A stretch of 64,000 nt of DNA, taken from positions 620,001 to 684,000 of the forward strand of contig CAVTJX010000016.1 of assembly GCA_963735175.1 (NCBI GenBank). The letters are read 5' to 3'. The DNA is from CAVTJX01 sp963735175. GTDB taxonomy: Bacteria; Electryoneota; RPQS01. The translations under genes were made by a program, and so were the position numbers. Numbering within the stretch: position 1 is the first letter of the stretch; each line of letters opens with the position of its first letter. Under the pieces are notes generated by a model. It was not told the DNA's origin and did no database searches. It saw nothing but the letters and a program-made list of their open reading frames with translations. This document shows, piece after piece, positions 42,465 to 54,031 of the stretch.

Positions 42465-45400
42465 TTACTTCATCAAGAGCATCTTGCGCAGCAGCACGCG
42501 GTCGGGAGATTCAAGCCGCAACATATACATGCCGCTCGGGCAGTGCGAACAGTCCCACGTTACCGTGTGAATGCCCGGCTGCATCGTTTCATTCACGATG
42601 GTTTCGATCTTCGCGACCCATCAGATCGTAGACCACGACCTTGACTTCCGCCGCTCGCGGCACACCAAACCGGATGCTGGTGAGCGGGTTGAACGGATTC
42701 GGGTAGTTCTGGTCGAGGAAGAACTCCTTGGGGATCGTGTTCTCGAAGCGCGACACGATGGCGACCGGCGGAGTGACCACGAACGGATCACTGGTCAACG
42801 TATCCCGCCGCGTTCCGCGGACGCTGATGACGCGGAGGCGCGAGTTCGGCGTGTTGTCGGAGACCATCGGGATCGACACCGAGTCGTAAAGTTGCGCGGC
42901 GCTTAAGAGATCGAGATAGCCATACGCGCCGCCATTGAGCGAGAGGAACACCGAATCGGTTTGCACGCCGCCGCACCGCAGGTAGTCCACACGATACTGC
43001 TGGCCCGAATGTAACGTGTCCGGAATGTTGGTCGTGATTTCGAGCAGCGGCCGCAGGTGGCCGAAGACGACTCCCGAGGGTGTGCTCTGACCGCACGCGT
43101 TGTTGTACGCCGCCACCGTGTAGGCATGGCTGCGGCCGTCATTCACGGCGTTATCGACAAAGCGCAGCACCGTTACCGTATCAAGCACCACGAGGTCGCG
43201 GCGGATGATATAGCCGACCACCGTGCCCGTCGACGCGGTCCAGGTCAGACGAATCGAATCGCACATCGCCGGCGCCGCCTGTACGTTGGCCGGGGTCGAC
43301 GGAGCCGCGAAGCTCGTGCCGTTCACCGCCGCGGTGGCCGGACCGTCGCCGCAGAGGTTGCTGTGCGCGCGCACCGAATAGGCATAGGTGCCCGCCGTCA
43401 CGTGATCGATCCAGTAGCGGTCCGTCGTGTCCGATGAAACTACCTGCACGATGGTCGCGCCGCGGTAGATGTAGTAGCTGTTCACCGCGCCGGTGGCCGC
43501 GCCCCAGCGAATCCCGACCATGCCGCAACTGTCGCGGACGGTAATCGAGGCCGGAGCCGACGGCGTCTGAACTCGCGTGCCCGTCACGTCCGCCGAAGCC
43601 AGGCCGGTGCCGCAGCGATTGACGGCCCGCACCGCATAGATGTACGTACCCGCCGCCGGCGCATCCGCGTAGCGGACCACATCCTGCAACGTGGAGGCGA
43701 TCTGAGTGCCACCGCGGAGGATCTGGTAGGCCGAGTCGCTGGGCAGATCCGTCCACGTGATGATGATACTGTCGCAACGGGTCGTCGTCGCCGCCACGCC
43801 TGTCACCTGAAGCGGCGTCGTCAGCCGCGTTCCCTGATCCGTTACCAGCGCCGCCGAGTCGCATGCGTTATAGGAACGCACCGCGTACAGATATGTTCCC
43901 GCCGCCGGCGTGTCGGTGAATGTCGTCACGTCCAGCGCCGTCGTGCCGACCAGCGTGGCATCGCGATAGATCCGGTAGCCGGTTTCACCGGTGACATCCG
44001 GCCAGGTGACCACCACGTTGGTGCAACTGTTTTCACTGGCGGTCACACTTGCCACCGCCGCCGGAGCGCCAAGGCGCGTACCCGCCAGCGTGTTCGATTC
44101 CGGACCCGCGCCGCACACGTTAAAGGCCACGATCTTGTAATTGTGCGCGCCGACCGCGGCCGCCGCGTCGTTGTAGTGAACCGCGTTCGGTCCGAGTTCC
44201 GCGATCTGCGCCTTATCGCGCAGCACACGGTAGCCCAGTTCTCCGGTCAGGTCCTGCCACGTCACGGTAATGCTGTCGCAGTATGTCGACGAAGCCGCCG
44301 ACAACACCACCGCCGCCATCGTCGGCAGCCGGGTTCCGGCATCGGCCGCCGAAAGCGTGCCGCTGCCGCAGGCATTGAACGCCTGCACTGTATACTGGAT
44401 AAGTACCCGCCGGCGCGGTGGAATCCGCGACAGCGCCCACGAGGGTGTCGGTTTGCGTCTGCACCAGCGTGCCGTCACGGAAGAGGTAGTAGCCCGCCGC
44501 GTTCTGGACGTTGGTCCACGTCACCGTGACCGCGCCACACGCACTGTCGGCCGCCACCACACTGAGGACCTGGTTCGGCAGTTTCAGCCGGAAGCCCAGG
44601 ACCGGGGGAGTATTCAGGGCGCCGACGCCGCAGGCGTTGATGCCCTTGATCTGATAATTCACCACCAGGCCCGAATCCGGCCGGTCCGCATACCGTGTGA
44701 CGTTGGCAGCGAGGATCCCCAGCGAAGTGCCGTTGCGGAAAATTTCGTAGGAACTCTCGTCCACCAGATCGGTCCACGTTACGATGACCGAGTCGCAGCG
44801 GTTACCCGTTGCCGTCATCGACGTCACCACGGCGGGCACGTCGGCCACGCGGCCGTTGATCACGGCGGAAGCGATACCCAAACCGCAAGCGTTCCGGGGA
44901 GCGATCGTGTAAGCATACGGGCCGGGGATCGCCAGGTTATCACGGTAGGTCGTGACATCCGCCAGCGTCGAATCGGCCAGCACGCCGTCGCGATAAATAT
45001 AGTATTTCAGTTCTGTGACGACATCCGCCCAGGTGAGCGTAATGCTCGTGCAACTGTCCACTGTCGCCGATCCGCCCGTCACCTGCGGCGGCGCGGAGAA
45101 GCGGAAACCGGCGGCCGAGGCTGAGGCCGGTCCGACACCGCAGACATTGACGCCCGCTACGGTATAGGTGTGCGCGCCCGCGCTCGCGGTAATGTCGGCA
45201 TAAGCCGTCACGTTGGCGCTCACCGTGCCCACCGGCGTCGACCCGCCGTCACGGAAGATCTGGTAACCGGTTTCGTTCGTGAGGTCGGTCCAAGTCAGGT
45301 GAACGCTGTCGCACAACGTGGTTGTCGCCGCGACGTTGGTTACCTGCGCGGTGCCTTGCACCCGCGTGCCGGTAGCCGTCGCCGAAGCCGCAGCCGCGCC

Positions 45401-48400
45401 GCACGTGTTCTTCGCGACCACCGCGTAAACATACGGCGTCCCCGCCACGGCAGTCGCGTCGGTATAAACCAGGACGCCCGCGAGGACCGAATCCAGAACC
45501 GTTCCGTCACGCGAAATCACATAGCGCGTTTCGGTCGCGACGTCTGTCCAGGCGAGATGTACTGCCGCGCAGCTCGTATCCGAAGCCGCGAGGCCGGTAA
45601 CCACGTCCGGAACATCGGCGCGGCTACCCGAGGCGGCAATCGACTGCGAACCGACACCGCAGGCGTTCTGCGCCGCTACCCGGTAGTCGTGCGGCGCCCG
45701 CGGGACGACCGTCGTATCGGTGTAACTTGTCGTTCCCGCCGTCACGGAGTCAACCAAGCCGCCGTCACGGTAGACCATATATTGCACCGCATCGGTCACC
45801 GCATCCCATTGCATGACCACGCCAAAGCAGTTGGTTGGTCGAGGCTGACAGACCCACCACCTGCGTGGGGATCACCAACCGCTGGGCGGACGCCGTGTCT
45901 GAGAACGCGGTGTTCCCGCAGAGCGCCGATAGCGCCAGTAACTTGTATGTATACCGCGTGCCGAAAGCGGCAGTGATGTCAGTGAAACTCGTCGTTGCGC
46001 CATCCACACTCGTCAGCAGCACATCGTCGCGATGGATTACATAGCCCACCGGCGTGCCGGTCGAAGCACTCCACGCCACCGTGACGCCTGAGCACACACC
46101 CGTCGCCGTCACGTTCTGCGGCACGCCCACGTCGGAAATACGATGTCCGGTCGATCCGGCCGTCGAATCCGTCTCGCCGCACACGTCGTCAAACGCCGTG
46201 ACGGTGTAACGATAATCGACGCCCGACGTCGTGATTTCGGCGAAACGAGTCTGCCCGCCGGGGATCGTCGCGTGCAGTGCGCCGTTCCGGTACAACATGT
46301 AAGAATCCAGCGTTCCCGTCGAAGCCGTCCACGTGACGACGACCGAGTCGCACTGGGTTGTCGATGCCGTCACATTCGCCGGGGCCGTCGGCGCAACCTG
46401 CCTTACACCAAAGACCGCAGTCGGTGGCGTGGGTTCTGTACAGGTCGCGGAATAGGTGCGAATCACATAGGAATGCGGTCCGTCGGTCACGCCGCTATCG
46501 ATATAGTTGTCCGCGTTCGCGGCCGTGGTGTCGAGTTCCGTACCGTCGCGCACGATGATATAGCCGGTGACCGCGCCCGTGCCCGGTGTCCAGGACAATC
46601 GAATCCCATCGCAACGTGTGGTGGATACCTGCACATTGCTGACCGCCGTCGGCAGCGCCGGCATCGTTCCGGTTACCGCCGGTGACTGCCCGCCTTCCAC
46701 CGCGCAATCGTTGGAAAACGCGGCGATCCGGTACTGGTGGCCGCCCACACTGCCCGGCACGGCGTCGTAAGCCAGTACGCCCACCAGCACGCTCGCGATG
46801 TGCGTTCCATCCTGATAAATGCGGAAGCTGTCGACGTCGCCGGTCGTGGCGCCCCAGGTGAGATGCACGCCCGTGCAGAGGTTATCTGTTGCTGTCACGC
46901 TGGGCGGAATGCCCGGAGTCACCAGCCGTTCACCCGCCGCCGCCGCGCTCAGCGCGGTCTCGCCGCACTGGTCACTCACCGCGGAAACGGTATAGCTGCT
47001 GGGGCCTGTCGGCGCCGCCGCGTCATCATAGGCTGTCAACGTTCCCGCAATCGTCGTCACGAGCGTCGCATCGCGATAGATCTTGTAATGGTCCACGTCG
47101 CCGGTCGAGGCGGTCCACGTGAGCGCCACGCGGTCACAGTGATTTACGCTGGCCGCGAGGTTCGTTGGCTGCGTCGGCGCGATCAAGCGATGTCCGGCGT
47201 CCGCCGTAGAAATTGCGCCCGCGCCGCAGCCGTTGTATGCCTGAACCGTGTAGTTGTAAACCGTACCCGGAACGCCGGAAGCGTCCGTAAAGGCGGTGAC
47301 ACCGGTAAGCGTCGCGCCCAGGGTAAGGCCGTCGCGCTTCACGACGAAGCTGTCGACCAGGGCCTGCGCTGTCCAGGTGATCCGCACGTTGGCGCAACTG
47401 TCCTCGGATGCGGCTACGCCCACAACCTGGGCCGGAAGTCCGAGACGCGCACCGAGGTCGCCCGCCGCCACAAGGCCGAGACCGCAGTTATTGAAACCGA
47501 CCACCGTATAGATGTGCGCCGCGTTCGAGTCCACCGGCACATGGGCAAAGCGTGTCACATTGGCCGCCACCGTTCCGATGTGGGAGCCGTCGCGCAGCAC
47601 GGCAAAACTGTCCTCACTCGCGATATCCGTCCAGGTCACAATCACGCTGTCGCAGCGGTTCTCGCTCGCGGCAATGTTCGTAACGAGCGGCGTCGAAGGC
47701 AGGCGGCTGCCCGTCACCGTAGCGGAAGCGGTGCCCGAACCACAGGGATTCACGGCCACCACATAATAGTCGAGATTGCCGGTCCCCGCGCCCACGTCCG
47801 TATAAGCCGTCACGTTGGTCGCGGTCGATCCGATCAACGTGCCGCCGCGGAACACCTGATACGCCGTATCGCCCACCACATCGTTCCACACGAGGTAGAC
47901 AACCGCGCAGCTTGTGTCCGAGGCCGCCAGTCCTGTAACCGGCTCCGGCAGGGCGCGCGCATAACCCGAATCCACCGTCGCCGGAACGCCGTTGCCACAC
48001 GTATTATACGCCTGGACGGCGTAGCCATAATGCACGCCCGCCAGTGCGGTATTGTCCGTAAACGTCAGGACGTCGGCGGCGGTGCTGCCGATGGAATCGC
48101 CGTTGCGATAGATGCGGTAGCCCTGTTCGGTGGTGACATTGGTCCACGTGAGGGTCACCCGCGTGCACAACGTGCCGTCTGTCGCCGTCAGTGTGGCAAT
48201 CTGCGGCGGGACCGTGGCGCGCGAGCCGGCGTTGGCGATGCTGATCGCGGCGCCGCAGCCGTTGATCGCGCGCACGGAGTAGTTATAAACGGTTCCCGGC
48301 GAGCCGAGCGAGTCATTGTACGACGTCGTATTCGCCGGCAGAGTGGCAATGGTATCCGTAACCGTGTTCAGATTTCGCAGGATCTGATAACTCGATTCCG

Positions 48401-49819
48401 TCGTAATGTCCGCCCATGTCATGGCGGTATGCGTACAGAACGTGGCGTCCGAGGCTATAAACGACGACGGCGCCGTCGGCGTCGTGACCCGCGAACCCAG
48501 ATCGAACGCCGAGGCGCCGCTGCTGCCGCAGCCGTTAATCGCCACGACCCAGTAGCGGTAACTCGTGCCATAGGTGCCACTGGCGTCGCGATAGCGCACG
48601 GTGTTTGCCAGTAAGCCGGTCGAAGTCAAATCAATGGGACTCGAACCGTCCGCCAGCGAGCGGTACACATGGTACGAGGTTTCACTGGCGGCGTCTGCCC
48701 ATGTCACGACTGTGGAATCACACATTCCATCCGTGGCCGTGACGCCGACAACCAACGACGGTTCCTGCAGCGCTTCGCCGCTGGCCGCTACCGACGGCGT
48801 CCCCTTCACCGCAAACGACGTTGCGACCGACGACGGTATATTGCCCGGGGCCATGGGTCGCGGTGACATGATACCAGAAACGCGGGCCCGCCGAGCCAAC
48901 CACGGCCATGGCGCCGACACGCGTACCGTCGCGCTTGATGATAAACGAATCGATCCCGGCATTCGTGTTATAGGTCCAAGACACCCGCACCGAGTCGCAC
49001 GTGGCGGACGTCGCGACGACGGACGTCGGGATTGGCGGACCGGCATGGCGCGAACCCTGATCGGTTACGATTGTAGAAAATCCATTGGAGCCATCCTCAC
49101 AATGGCGTCGCGCCTGGATGGCGTAAAGATACGTCGTCTGCGGAACAGCCGACGTGTCCGTATAGGCGCGCAGGGTCGGGCCGGTCGAGTCGATTCGGAC
49201 TCCGTCCCGAGTGATATAGAACCGGTCAAGACTCGCCACCGAATCCGGATAGGTCCAGGTCAGATTGACGCCGAGGCAGGATACATCATCCGAAGCGGCG
49301 AAAGCGGAAGCGGCCGGCGGCGTCGGGCATCCCACGCAGGGGGAATTGACGCATGTCCAGGGCCCCATTTCGCGCTTCCGCATAACCGTCCACATTCGCC
49401 ACGATATTGGATACCCAGTGGCAAGTCGGCAGACAGATCCGCAGATAGAAGCGATTGGGATAAATAATCGTTCCAACGGAACTGAGCGCGCTTTCCATGT
49501 AGAAATAGCCCGCGCCAAGCTCCACAGAAACGCCGTTCATGACAAAGCTGTTCATATTCACCGTCTGCGGCGGACCAGTGAGGCAGAGCGGCGGATCCGC
49601 GCACAATGGTGCCGGGACATCCGCTGCCGTTTCAGTGCCGCTCGAATCCACGTCCCACATAATCTGGACTTGCGTACCGTCCGGTATGGGCGTTGTACCG
49701 GCACAAGTCGTCGTTAACATCTGATCGGTCTCGGACATGATGATCGTAAACTGAGCCCAAACGGGGGCGACGATCAGCAACAGGGACGCCAGAACAACAA
49801 ACACTTTGAAGATTTTCAT
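42465..49819 (-). CDS. Giant secreted protein of about 24 cysteine-paired Fn3-like repeats with T9SS sorting domain (five frame breaks)
   Basis: About 2,450 aa. Signal peptide 'MKIFKVFVVLASLLLIVAPVWAQ' after a GAGGAG site, an N-terminal domain of about 160 aa with several Cys, then some 24 repeats of about 85 residues. Consensus: 'A(S/T)xxxCDSVxVTWTDxxxExxYxIxRDG', 'ANVTxYxDxxA', then 'YxVxAxNxCGxGxxS' and 'GxR'. Fold is predicted fibronectin type III; nearly every repeat has one Cys before the first W strand and one in 'NxCG', suggesting an internal disulfide. A non-repeat domain (about 110 aa) and 'QNYPNPFNPLTSIRFGVP' to 'MLRLESPDRVLLRKMLLMK' (T9SS tail) close it. Frames change near 49365, 48815, 45830, 44405 and 42615. 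Likely a surface adhesin or stalk. Confidence 0.85.
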
Positions 49820-50214
49820 GGCAAGGACTCTCCTCAACGGAAAATTTGGGACAGAACGGCAACTCACGGCTTCCATATCTTGCCGACTCTAACCGCTTAA
49901 CAAGACTTTTAACTAAATAGCTGTATCGTTTAGATTTAATCCGACGTAAGACAACTTCAGGCGGAGCTGAAGAGAATGCGGGGGAATCAATAGACTCAAG
50001 CGGAAGCTATCGAGGATGGATCAAACACGTTTAAGATACTCGTTTTTCCCCGTTTAGTCAACTCAAAAGCCTGTTTCAAGATGGTATAGACGAGGTTGCA
50101 CCAGTTAGCATAGCAAAAGTCAAGCCATCGTTCAAGCGGATTGTTGGACTTATCTTGATCATTGCCTCGAAAATGCGTATCTTGCGGCTCAACATCCCTG
50201 TATACACGACTCCC
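49820..50214. other. Divergent intergenic region
   Basis: 395 bp, AT-rich, between the giant repeat gene and the TolB-like gene. It must hold promoters for both, but I could not assign convincing -35/-10 pairs. No RNA gene is visible. Confidence 0.4.
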
Positions 50215-51109
50215 ATGCGCCTCCAATTCCTCACATTTTTCCTGTGTTTACTGGCTGTGTCGGCCCACGCCTCCACGCCCAGGCTGCTCGTTCCGGCTCC
50301 TGCCGACGGCGGATTTACAAATCCCGTTTGTTCCCCGCACAGTGAAGCGATTGCCTACACCACGGCCGATTTCGCCGTGCTCTACCTGTGGACGACGGAT
50401 CTCCGGCCGCCGTTGCGCGTCGCTCAAAGCGCCGGAGTTGGCCGTCGATTTATCTTTGAACCGGGACAGGAACGCCTTGTTTACCGGCAAGTGGTCGGGG
50501 CCTTACCCACCAAGCCCGAACGCCTGATTTCAACCTCGCCCTACCTTTACGATCCCGCAGTTCGAACGGCCAATCAGGACTCGTTGATCTACGGCCCGTA
50601 TCTGATAGACCGACAGGTCTGGTATCGTCCCTCGCTTTTGCTGCCCTATCATGATTACCACGATAGCCTGCGCACTGCCGGACCCTATCTTGACCTGCGC
50701 ACAGGCCGGTTGCAGGTAGTGAATGCCTCCTCGGATACTGTCTTTTCCTCGATAGTGCCCGACAGTTATGCCGGCATGGAGGTCTCGCCCGATGGCGAGT
50801 GGATTGCGGCCGTCAAGTCCCGGCCTCGCGTGGAACTGACTCTCATCCGGGTTGCCGATGGCACGCCGCAAACGATTCGCCGGCGGCTCCGCTCCCTCCT
50901 GGTCGGGCGATTCCCGTTGGATTATCTACGTTGCCGCACCGGCCGGCAGCCCAGCGGAATTGCACTGCTACAATATCACTTCGAATGACGATCAAGTCCT
51001 GCTGCGCGATGCCCGCTACCGCCCCGAGACTCCCGCACTGAATACGGATGGTTCCCGCGCCGTGTTCATCAGCCACGGCGCCCTGTATGATCTGAGCGAT
51101 TTCCGGTGA
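50215..51109 (+). CDS. Secreted TolB-like WD40/PD40 propeller protein (one frame break)
   Basis: About 298 aa. Signal peptide 'MRLQFLTFFLCLLAVSAHA'. TolB-type strands follow: 'PVCSPHSEAIAYTT', 'VSPDGEWIAAVKS', 'WSGDSRWIIYVA' and 'LNTDGSRAVFIS'. One extra C near 50885 shifts 'IRRGSAPSWSGDSRW' out of frame. TolB-like propellers usually bind peptides or lipoproteins in the periplasm; here there is no tol/pal neighbour, so the role is open. No T9SS tail. Transcribed opposite to its neighbours. Confidence 0.7.
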
Positions 51110-51140
51110 GCTGATCCGGCGCCGTTCAATTTATCGCAGC

Positions 51141-51179
51141 AAGACAAACCCCCGCCATTATCCGGCGGGGGTTTGTCTT
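51141..51179. terminator. Perfect 16-bp bidirectional terminator
   Basis: Arms 51141-51156 and 51164-51179 (AAGACAAACCCCCGCC and its complement), loop ATTATCC. It lies between the convergent TolB-like gene and hisC. Confidence 0.85.
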
Positions 51180-51236
51180 CCCCGGTGTTGCGAAAGCCGC
51201 AATCCAGCTTCCGCGGGGTTGAATTCCACAGATGGT

Positions 51237-52346
51237 CTACATTTGAACGGCGGACAATACGGCTTTCATGGCGTCCACCAACACCCGATTCTGCGCTTCC
51301 GTGCCGATCGTGATCCGCAGACAATGCGGCAGTCCGAAAGCCGCCAGCGGCCTTACGATCACACCGCGCTGCAACAGGCCATGATTCAGCGCCAGCGCCT
51401 CGGCCTCGGACGGAAAGGCCACGAGGAAGAAATTCGCGTCGGTGGGCGTCACATTCAGTTCCATTTCGGCGAAGGCATTCCATAAGAAAACCTTGCCCTG
51501 CCGGTTGATCTCCACCGTCCGGGTGAGAAATTCCGCGTCGTCGAGCGCGCCCAGCCCGGCGGCCTCGGCGACCACCGAGGGTTCGAACGGCAGCTTCACC
51601 TTGCGCACGTTGTCGCACAGATCCTCGTGGGCAAATCCATACCCGATGCGAATTCCCGCCAATCCATAGGCTTTGGAAAACGTGCGCAGCGTAATCACGT
51701 TATCCAGCCGGTATTGCATGGAATCGGGATAATCGGGATTATCACCCGCGTATTCGAAATACGCCTCGTCCAGAATCACCAGGCAGTGGCTCGGAACATG
51801 CGTCATGAACGTTTCGAACTCGGCGCGCGAAAAAGTCGTGCCCGTGGGATTGTTGGGATTCGCGAGGTAAATGATCTTTGTGCGCGGGGTGATTGCCGCG
51901 GCCAGCGCGGGCAGGTCGAAGCGATAGTCGCGCAGCGGAACGGTGACGAGTTTTACCCCGCGTGAGCGCGCCAGCACGTAGAATCCGATGAACGTCCCCT
52001 GCGCCGTCAACACTTCTTCGTCATCGCAAAGAAACGTGCGGAGGATGTTCGACATGATCGCTTCCGAACCCGATCCCACCACCACATTGGATGGCTGCAA
52101 CCGGTAACGGGCGGCCAGTTCGCGGCGCAATTTCTGCCCGCCATCGGGATAGAGATGCAGCTCGTCGAGCACCGTCCTCACCCGCGCCAGCGCTTTGGGT
52201 GACGGTCCCGTCGGATTTTCGTTGGAAGCCAGTTTGACGATCTCGCTTACGCCGAACTCGCGGCGGATATCGTCGGCCGAGCGCCCCGGCTGGTAAGGCA
52301 CCAGGGACTGAATATTGGGAGGAACGAGGGGCATGTTTACAGGCAT
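51237..52346 (-). CDS. hisC: Histidinol-phosphate aminotransferase
   Basis: 369 aa PLP enzyme of fold type I, transaminating imidazole-acetol phosphate in histidine synthesis. 'LASNENPTGPSP' at the N-terminus, 'GSGSEAIM', 'LANPNNPTGTTFS', 'VILDEAYFEYAG' and the PLP lysine in 'TFSKAYGLAGIRIGYG' are all present. Members also accept aromatic substrates, which would suit the aro operon nearby, but no other his gene is present to decide. ATG at 52346; an in-frame ATG four codons on is an alternative. Confidence 0.92.
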   Translation of the reverse strand: MPVNMPLVPPNIQSLVPYQPGRSADDIRREFGVSEIVKLASNENPTGPSPKALARVRTVLDELHLYPDGGQKLRRELAARYRLQPSNVVVGSGSEAIMSNILRTFLCDDEEVLTAQGTFIGFYVLARSRGVKLVTVPLRDYRFDLPALAAAITPRTKIIYLANPNNPTGTTFSRAEFETFMTHVPSHCLVILDEAYFEYAGDNPDYPDSMQYRLDNVITLRTFSKAYGLAGIRIGYGFAHEDLCDNVRKVKLPFEPSVVAEAAGLGALDDAEFLTRTVEINRQGKVFLWNAFAEMELNVTPTDANFFLVAFPSEAEALALNHGLLQRGVIVRPLAAFGLPHCLRITIGTEAQNRVLVDAMKAVLSAVQM

Positions 52347-52430
52347 CCGAAAATTAGGTCAGGTCTGAAAAACGCCGCCGCAACGACTCGCGCGGCAAGC
52401 ACGGCTAATCCCATCGAAATCCAACGTCCC

Positions 52431-53793
52431 TTAGCGTATCAGCAGCAGGCGTTGGGTGGCGGAAAATTCCCCCGCTGTCAGGCGCACAAGATAAACGCCC
52501 GAGGCGGCCTGCGCGCCGTCCCACCGTGCGCTGTGATAACCCGCCGTCTGCCAGCCTGCGGCTAACACAGCCAGTTGCTGCCCGAGCAGATTATAGAGTT
52601 CCATGTGAACGGTGGCCGCCTGCGGCAGCGCGTACAGAATGCGGGTTTCGCCGTTAAACGGATTCGGATAGTTGCCCAGCAGCCGGTATTCAGAGGGCAG
52701 ACCGGCCGACTGGAATTTCCACCGCGGAAGGCGGCGCAACATAGAGGTAAACCGGTAATAGATACGGAGTGCCCAGTCCGTTGAACTGAACCGTAATCGT
52801 CGCCAGATGGTCACCGGTCGACAGTCCAACGGCGTGATAACCGACCGCGTAGGCTCGGACCGCCGCAGGCGCCAGCGTGTCCGAAAGATAGGTCGCGTCG
52901 ATCCACGGCACGGTTTCCACGAGCGAATAAATCAGATCGCAATCACCGGTGTTTTCCACGCGCAGCGTATCCGTTCCCGACCCATAGATGGCGACGACCG
53001 CGTTGAGTGATGAGCAATCCAGGGACAATTGCGGCCGCCGCAGAGCGAAGGGAGTCGCGACGGTATCGCCGTCCGTCACTTCTACATTCACGATGGGCGT
53101 CGGACACCAGCCCGTCAACAGCGCTCGCAGATGCGCGGTTCCCACGTTCACGAACAGCGAGTAATTTCCGCCGCTGTCCGCGAGCGTAAACTGGCCGGTG
53201 GTCGTCTCAATCCGAGCTCCGACCAACGGCTGCTGCGTGGCCAGCGCAACCACCCGCCCCTGCACATACCCGCCCTGCACAGGAATTATCGTTAAAAACC
53301 ACCCGGTCAGGGTCCCGTTATCCGCGCTTGGATGACTGTCCTGCAACCTAAGCTGCCATACTCCCTGGGTGGTATGATCGTGCAGCGTGGAAAGCGGCTG
53401 TGCCGGCCGATAGGTTCCGGTGAAAGGCGCCGTCCCGGCGGAGATCGACGTCCCGGCGGCGTCACTGAACACTGTATGAGTAAAATTGTCGCTCGATCCG
53501 CCGACACTGCTCACCAGCACCACCTGCGTCTCATCGGGCGTGATCAGAATTACGGTGACATCGCGGTCGTACGTGTGCTGGAGGTCGATCTCGACCCGCA
53601 CGCTGTCGATGATGTAGGAATCATCGACATACAGCTCCGCAGTCGCGTTGCTCGGTCCAAACGGAACCGGCGGACCACTATAAACGTACGTAATCCGCTC
53701 GTAAATCTCATGCTGGAGCACGGCGTGGGAACGTACTTCCGTCGCCACAAGGGCTCCCGGCAGGAAGGCGAGTAGTAGCAAAACCGGCAGCAT
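52431..53793 (-). CDS. Secreted P-domain protein with T9SS sorting domain (one frame break)
   Basis: About 454 aa. Signal peptide 'MLPVLLLLAFLPGALVA'. A proprotein-convertase P-like domain (about 45-165) has 'IDSVRVEIDLQHTYDRDVTVILITPDETQVVL' and 'GVWQLRLQDSHPSADNGTLTGWFLTI'. A carboxypeptidase regulatory-like domain ('VQGRVVALATQQPLVGARIET') and a BACON-like beta domain ('CDLIYSLVETVPWIDA') come next. After a frame change near 52720, 'GNYPNPFNGETRILYALP' to 'FSATQRLLLIR' is the T9SS tail. P-domains in such proteins often sit beside proteases, but no protease domain is present here. Confidence 0.8.
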
Positions 53794-53972
53794 GGCGAAT
53801 CTCCTCGATGCAGGTCATGACCGCCACCACAGGATAGCGATGCCGTGAGGCCCGTCTCTTCACGGATTCCACCCTCACGTCGAATCATCACAAAGCCAAT
53901 ATACAAAAAGCATAATTCTGCGTCAAGGGATCTCGCGCCGCGCCCGGTATTGATCCCAGCATCAATAAAAAC

Positions 53973-54006
53973 ACGGGGTGCCGCCTCAAACCGGGCGGCA
54001 CCCCGT
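53973..54006 (-). terminator. Terminator of the BNR-like T9SS gene
   Basis: 13-bp stem ACGGGGTGCCGCC/GGCGGCACCCCGT, loop of eight, 25 bp past the stop at 54032; minus-strand continuation is TTTTTATTGA. Confidence 0.8.
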
Positions 54007-54031
54007 ATTACATCGTACTGCATCCCCAAGA

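Noticed and set aside
46737..48614. Long open frame on the plus strand (625 codons)
   Set aside because: It is antisense to the Fn3 repeats and Arg/His-rich; it arises from the codon bias of the repeat gene.
42465..49819. Regular repeats of about 255 bp considered as a CRISPR or satellite array
   Set aside because: Units are diverged at DNA level, keep a protein consensus and are much longer than CRISPR units; they code Fn3-like domains.
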